A stretch of 64,000 nt of DNA from Scytalidium lignicola (taxonomy: Eukaryota; Ascomycota; Leotiomycetes): assembly GCA_002812745.2 (NCBI GenBank), contig NCSJ02000003.1, forward strand, positions 248,001 to 312,000, written 5' to 3'. A model generated the notes under the pieces. It was not told the origin of the DNA, did no database searches, and was given only the letters and a program-made list of their open reading frames with translations. Shown here in pieces: positions 60,421 to 64,000 of this stretch; the stretch's first letter is position 1, and the number at the start of each line of letters is the position of its first letter. The translations under genes and the position numbers were made by a program.

Positions 60421-62308
60421 ATGACACGAAACTATCATGTAGGTCAGCGTCTCTCTTTTGAGTCAGCATTATGTACTGTTCGATATATTGGTCCAGTTGC
60501 CGGCACAGAAAAAGACTGGCTTGGAGTTGAGTGGGATGACCCATCGAGGGGCAAACATAATGGAGAACATAAGGGTAAACGGTATTTTAGCTGTGGGCAA
60601 CTATTCTCCTTTATTATTACATCCTAGTTATGCATCTGTGTTTACTTTTCTACAGGTAAAAGCACCTCCCCTACAGCAGCATCCTTTGTCCGCCCCACTC
60701 GTCTAGCAGACCTTGAGCAGAGCTTCGTTGAAGCTGTCTACCAAAAGTACACCGTGCAGATCACAGCATTATCAGCCCCTGTTTACGTAGAGAAAGAAAT
60801 AGAAATATCTGGCAAGGTTGTCGAAGAAGTTGGATTTGAAAAGATCAGTCAACAGCTGGCTCAGCTTAACGAACTCAAGATAGTTTTGGTAGATGGACTC
60901 AGGATCAATGCCGCCGAGGAGCCTGGTAAGACTATCAGAGAGATATGTCCGAAGATAGTCGAGCTCGATTTGAGTCGGAACCTTTTTGAATCCTGCAAGG
61001 AAATTATACGAATTTGCGCTGCCTTGGATAACTTGCGCAGCTTGAGAATAAAGTAGGTCTAAGCACAAACACGGAGGTGTAGTGACTTTTCATCTTGCTA
61101 ATATAAACATAAGTGCAAATCGACTACAAATTTTGAAAGATGAATTCTTGGAAAGTAGTAATGCATTCCAAGGAATTAGAGAAGTCGAGATGGATGAGAT
61201 GTTACTTCCATGGGAAAACATTTGCATACTCGCAGAACAGTTCGTTAACTTGACGAAGCTTACTGCTTCATCAAACAGCTTCACTACACTCAAATTGCCT
61301 ATAAACTGCTCTTCTCTTACGTCGTTGGCTCTTGAATATAATATGTTCAGCTGTCTATCCGATCTCTCTCCCCTTTGCTTAGTTGCTTCGCTAGAGACTC
61401 TCTACCTTAAGGGCAATCAGATATCTAGGACTAAATCTGAAAACTTTAACGGAGCTCTCACATTTGGCACAAAATTACACTATGTAGATTTATCCTACAA
61501 TACCGTTGCAAGCTGGAATTTTGTCGACGAGATGAGGGATATCTTCCCTTCGCTAACTGCTTTCCGGTTCTCACACAATCCAATTTACGCAAGCCTTTCT
61601 AAGGACATTGGATCAGCCATGAGTGTAGAAGAAGGTTATATGCTTACTTTAGCACGACTTCCGGATCTCAAGGCTTTGAATTTCAGCAATATCTCAACAC
61701 AGGAACGAACAAATGCCGAGATGTTTTACCTCTCCAGAATTGCGAAAGCAATGGCAGAAGTACCAGAGTCCCAAGAACATACAGTCACATCCCAACATAT
61801 GCGATATAAAGAACTTTGCGAGATTTATGGACCACCAACTGTTATTCGCAAGGGGGTAGAAACAATTAATCCTGATTTTCTTGAGGCTCGTTTGATCAAA
61901 TTCACGTTCTATTTGCCCGCTCAGACACAAAAGGAAAAACATGAAGCGACTACTAAAGAAATCGAAATTCCCAAGGCATTTGATATATACCGTGTGAAAG
62001 GCATTGTTGGAAGGGCATTTAATCAGCCGCCCTTAAATATCCGATTGATTTGGGAAACAGGAGAGTGGGATCCAGTAGCAGGTTATGAGGAATATGAGCT
62101 GGATAGCGACTCTGATTATGATGATGATGATTATGATGACAATGGTGTTGATGATAAAAAGGAACTATTGGAAGATATTAGTGATGGAATTGAATCACAT
62201 AACAAGGGGCAATGGATCCAGCGGGAGGTTGAAATCGAAGACAGCACTAGACAGATCGGGTTTTGCGTTGATGGTACTAAAGCAAAGGTTCGAGTAGAAT
62301 TGAGATAA
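60421..62308 (+). CDS. Tubulin-folding cofactor E (PAC2-type)
   Basis: Three exons: 60421-60592, 60656-61052, 61114-62308; 587 aa. The first donor (GTGGGC) keeps the CAP-Gly domain whole: GTEKDWLGVEWDDPSRGKHN then KRYFS|CKSTSPTAASFVRPTR. A second donor inside the same exon (GTAAAC) would delete that motif. The second intron joins LRSLRI to NANRLQILKDEF. Leucine-rich repeats follow (IVELDLSRNLFES, LETLYLKGNQIS, LHYVDLSYNTV), and the C-terminus has a ubiquitin-like fold (about 500-587) ending AKVRVELR, with an Asp-rich insert. TBCE binds alpha-tubulin and, with TBCB and TBCD, builds and disassembles tubulin dimers. Confidence 0.93.
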
Positions 62309-62829
62309 ATTATATTTCTCTACTCTTGCTTTCACCTCAGTACATATAATAATGTAGTTTGACAGACCACAAACCACTAGTATATATTTGCCCATCTTGA
62401 GCATGATAATAATATCGGGATAACGATTAATCTATAATTCAATGCTTAGCATTTTTCACCTAGCAAATTTCAGCTTGGCTGTGTCGAAGTCCTCTAATAG
62501 ATAATTTCCCGAAATTCCATGACACTGTCTATTGGCTTGCTTCCTTATCCAAACCTGTTGTAAACCCTTCATCCCTATAAGAAACACAGTTGATTTTATA
62601 CACAGTATAAGCGAATGTAATGAACTACGCTCCTCACTGCATAATATCTAATAATAAATCAGTTAGCGTGACATAGTCCTCTTTTTCAGTTTGCCTGTAA
62701 CTAACTGAAGCAATAGCTTACAAGCTGAGTATAACACCTTGAACGCCAGACGCATCGATATATGAACATCTACCCAAATGCCACAAAGCCAATGACATTA
62801 AATTATCCCTTGTGATTTCCAAACTTTCT
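62309..62829. other. intergenic between convergent genes
   Basis: About 520 nt, AT-rich; nothing recognised. Confidence 0.5.
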
Positions 62830-63953
62830 TTATGACTGATGCAATGAAGCCAAAACAGCTGCTGCCTCTCTCTGATCCTCCACGGGCTGGTCCACTGATG
62901 GATTTTCTCCAAGAGCAAACGAAGCGGCCTTGATGTCTTCTGCAGGGGGGAAACTAGCAACCCCGGCTAAAACTTCCTGCCTTCTCTCATGCCAGCTGAC
63001 TTCATTCTTGATAACCTGGTCTAGCAAAATCTCTTTCTCTAGCCATTCTTTCTTCTGTAGCTCTTCCAAGGCAGCGCACTCCCTCTTTAATGCCTCTCCT
63101 TCTTCTTCAGCCCAATGTATCTGTCTTCGTAATAGGCGCCAAAGCTCTTTTGGTCCTCTTGCCTCTTCTTCAGCAGTGAATCCGAGTTCAGATGGATAAG
63201 ATGACTTGAATTCATTGGAAGGCGTTCCGTTCCTCACTCCATTTGGTGANGCGTTTGAGCTCTCGTGGTCTGGGTCATTATTTATATTTTTGAGAATGAG
63301 CTTTAATTTCTGCTTCGAACTTGTTTGGAGAGATTTGGGTATAGGATCTGAGGGTCGAAGAGCTTCAGTCTCGTGGACTGTACGCATATGTTTCGCTAAT
63401 GCGTCAGAACGGGTAAAAGCACGATCGCATTCTGTAAAAGACAATGTTAGAGATATCAGCCAAAACAGAACGCACTTCACGTACCTGGTAATGCGCAGTA
63501 AAATGGTTTCTCTCTTGTGTGGCTTCTCATGTGTGCTTTCAAAGCATATGCGCTCGCATGCGGCATACTCCTCCTCGTACAATCTGACCATTCACATGTG
63601 TATTTCTTCTGCCGTGTCTCTATATGCTCATTATGGATGTGCTCAACTAGTTTGTCCATATTACCCTGATCACCAGCTTGACAACCAACCCAAGAGCAGA
63701 CTGTGACTTGTTCATGGGTATCGTCCTCTTCTGGTCGCATATTGGTAGGAGAGCTAGGAACTTCACCCGAAGTGTCTGAGGATATATCATCGTAGTCCAG
63801 GGGAACTGAAGCGTCCAAGAGAGCTGAATCGCTAAGTTTTTGACGTTTGGCCGGTGGCATAAGAGCCTCTACGGCCATTTGATCTTGTTCTTCGTCCCCG
63901 TCGAAGGCATCAGAGGAGAGAACAGAAAGAGGAGACCCGACAGGCGACTCCAT
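62830..63953 (-). CDS. C2H2 zinc-finger protein, INO80 subunit Iec1-like
   Basis: Two exons, 63953-63485 and 63431-62830, 356 aa. The 53-nt intron (GTACGT...TACAG) splits the last zinc finger and splicing gives YCALPECDRAFTRSD. Three to four fingers are visible: CSWVGC...HIHNEH, CEWSDC...HMRSH (with an insert, RRSMPHASAYALKA) and CALPEC...HMRTVH. An acidic N-terminus precedes them and a Lys-rich then helical C-terminus (ELWRLLRRQIHWAEEEGEAL) follows. An N at 63250 falls in a third codon position (Ala either way). The finger set resembles the fission yeast INO80 subunit Iec1; this link is from memory. Confidence 0.87.
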
Positions 63954-64000
63954 CTTGAGTTATTGAAAACAGTCAATGAGAGCAGTTAACCTTCTCCAAG

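Overview
The window is nuclear DNA of a filamentous ascomycete (Pezizomycotina). Genes carry short GT-AG introns, mostly about 45-110 nt, with TACTAAC- or GCTAA-like branch sites. They lie in a dense patchwork on both strands with no operons. Gene content is housekeeping: the TRP4, BNA7, SAHH, COT1, GPN1, TIM54 and eIF3h families. Several proteins (eIF3h, the MIX23/Cid2-like protein, the CUS2-like protein) look closest to Leotiomycete versions. That last point rests on my memory of the families, not on a search.

Left part (1-15.4 kb): a CUS2/Tat-SF1-like splicing factor, a PI-PLC-X protein, mitochondrial ribosomal protein uL10m, a 2.8 kb stretch with two decayed genes, TRP4 (tryptophan synthesis), a UBTD-like ubiquitin-domain protein, RPB12, the GPN1/NPA3 GTPase and a CWF19-like splicing protein. 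RPB12 and GPN1 (RNA polymerase II subunit and assembly GTPase) are convergent neighbours.

Middle part (15.4-40.3 kb): this is gene-poor. It holds a Zn2Cys6 regulator with a 925-nt ATG-free pyrimidine-rich leader, a five-exon 2-hydroxyacid dehydrogenase, a 3.3 kb non-coding gap, a Pho80/Pcl-type cyclin and an AIM9/APH-like pseudogene. It also has a tRNA-Thr with an intron and a tRNA-Ser inside a nested inverted-repeat structure. These are followed by a conserved mitochondrial-type protein, an aldo-keto reductase, a NIP30/FAM192A protein and a HIT protein with a GC-AG intron.

Right part (40.3-64 kb): dense housekeeping genes. These are SAHH (with a 13-nt last exon), eIF3h, a UPF0643 protein, a PET8-like mitochondrial SAM carrier divergent from a MIX23/Cid2-like gene, kynurenine formamidase BNA7 divergent from NAA15 (NatA), an ankyrin relic, TIM54, the NDR kinase COT1, SF3a2/PRP11 divergent from tubulin cofactor E, and an Iec1-like C2H2 protein. 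Several genes touch S-adenosylmethionine or tryptophan metabolism, but their spacing does not suggest a cluster. No CRISPR array, rRNA or intact transposon was seen. Seventeen single Ns occur, most beside homopolymer runs. I found no convincing new multigene system; the most unusual structure is the nested inverted repeat around the tRNA-Ser gene.
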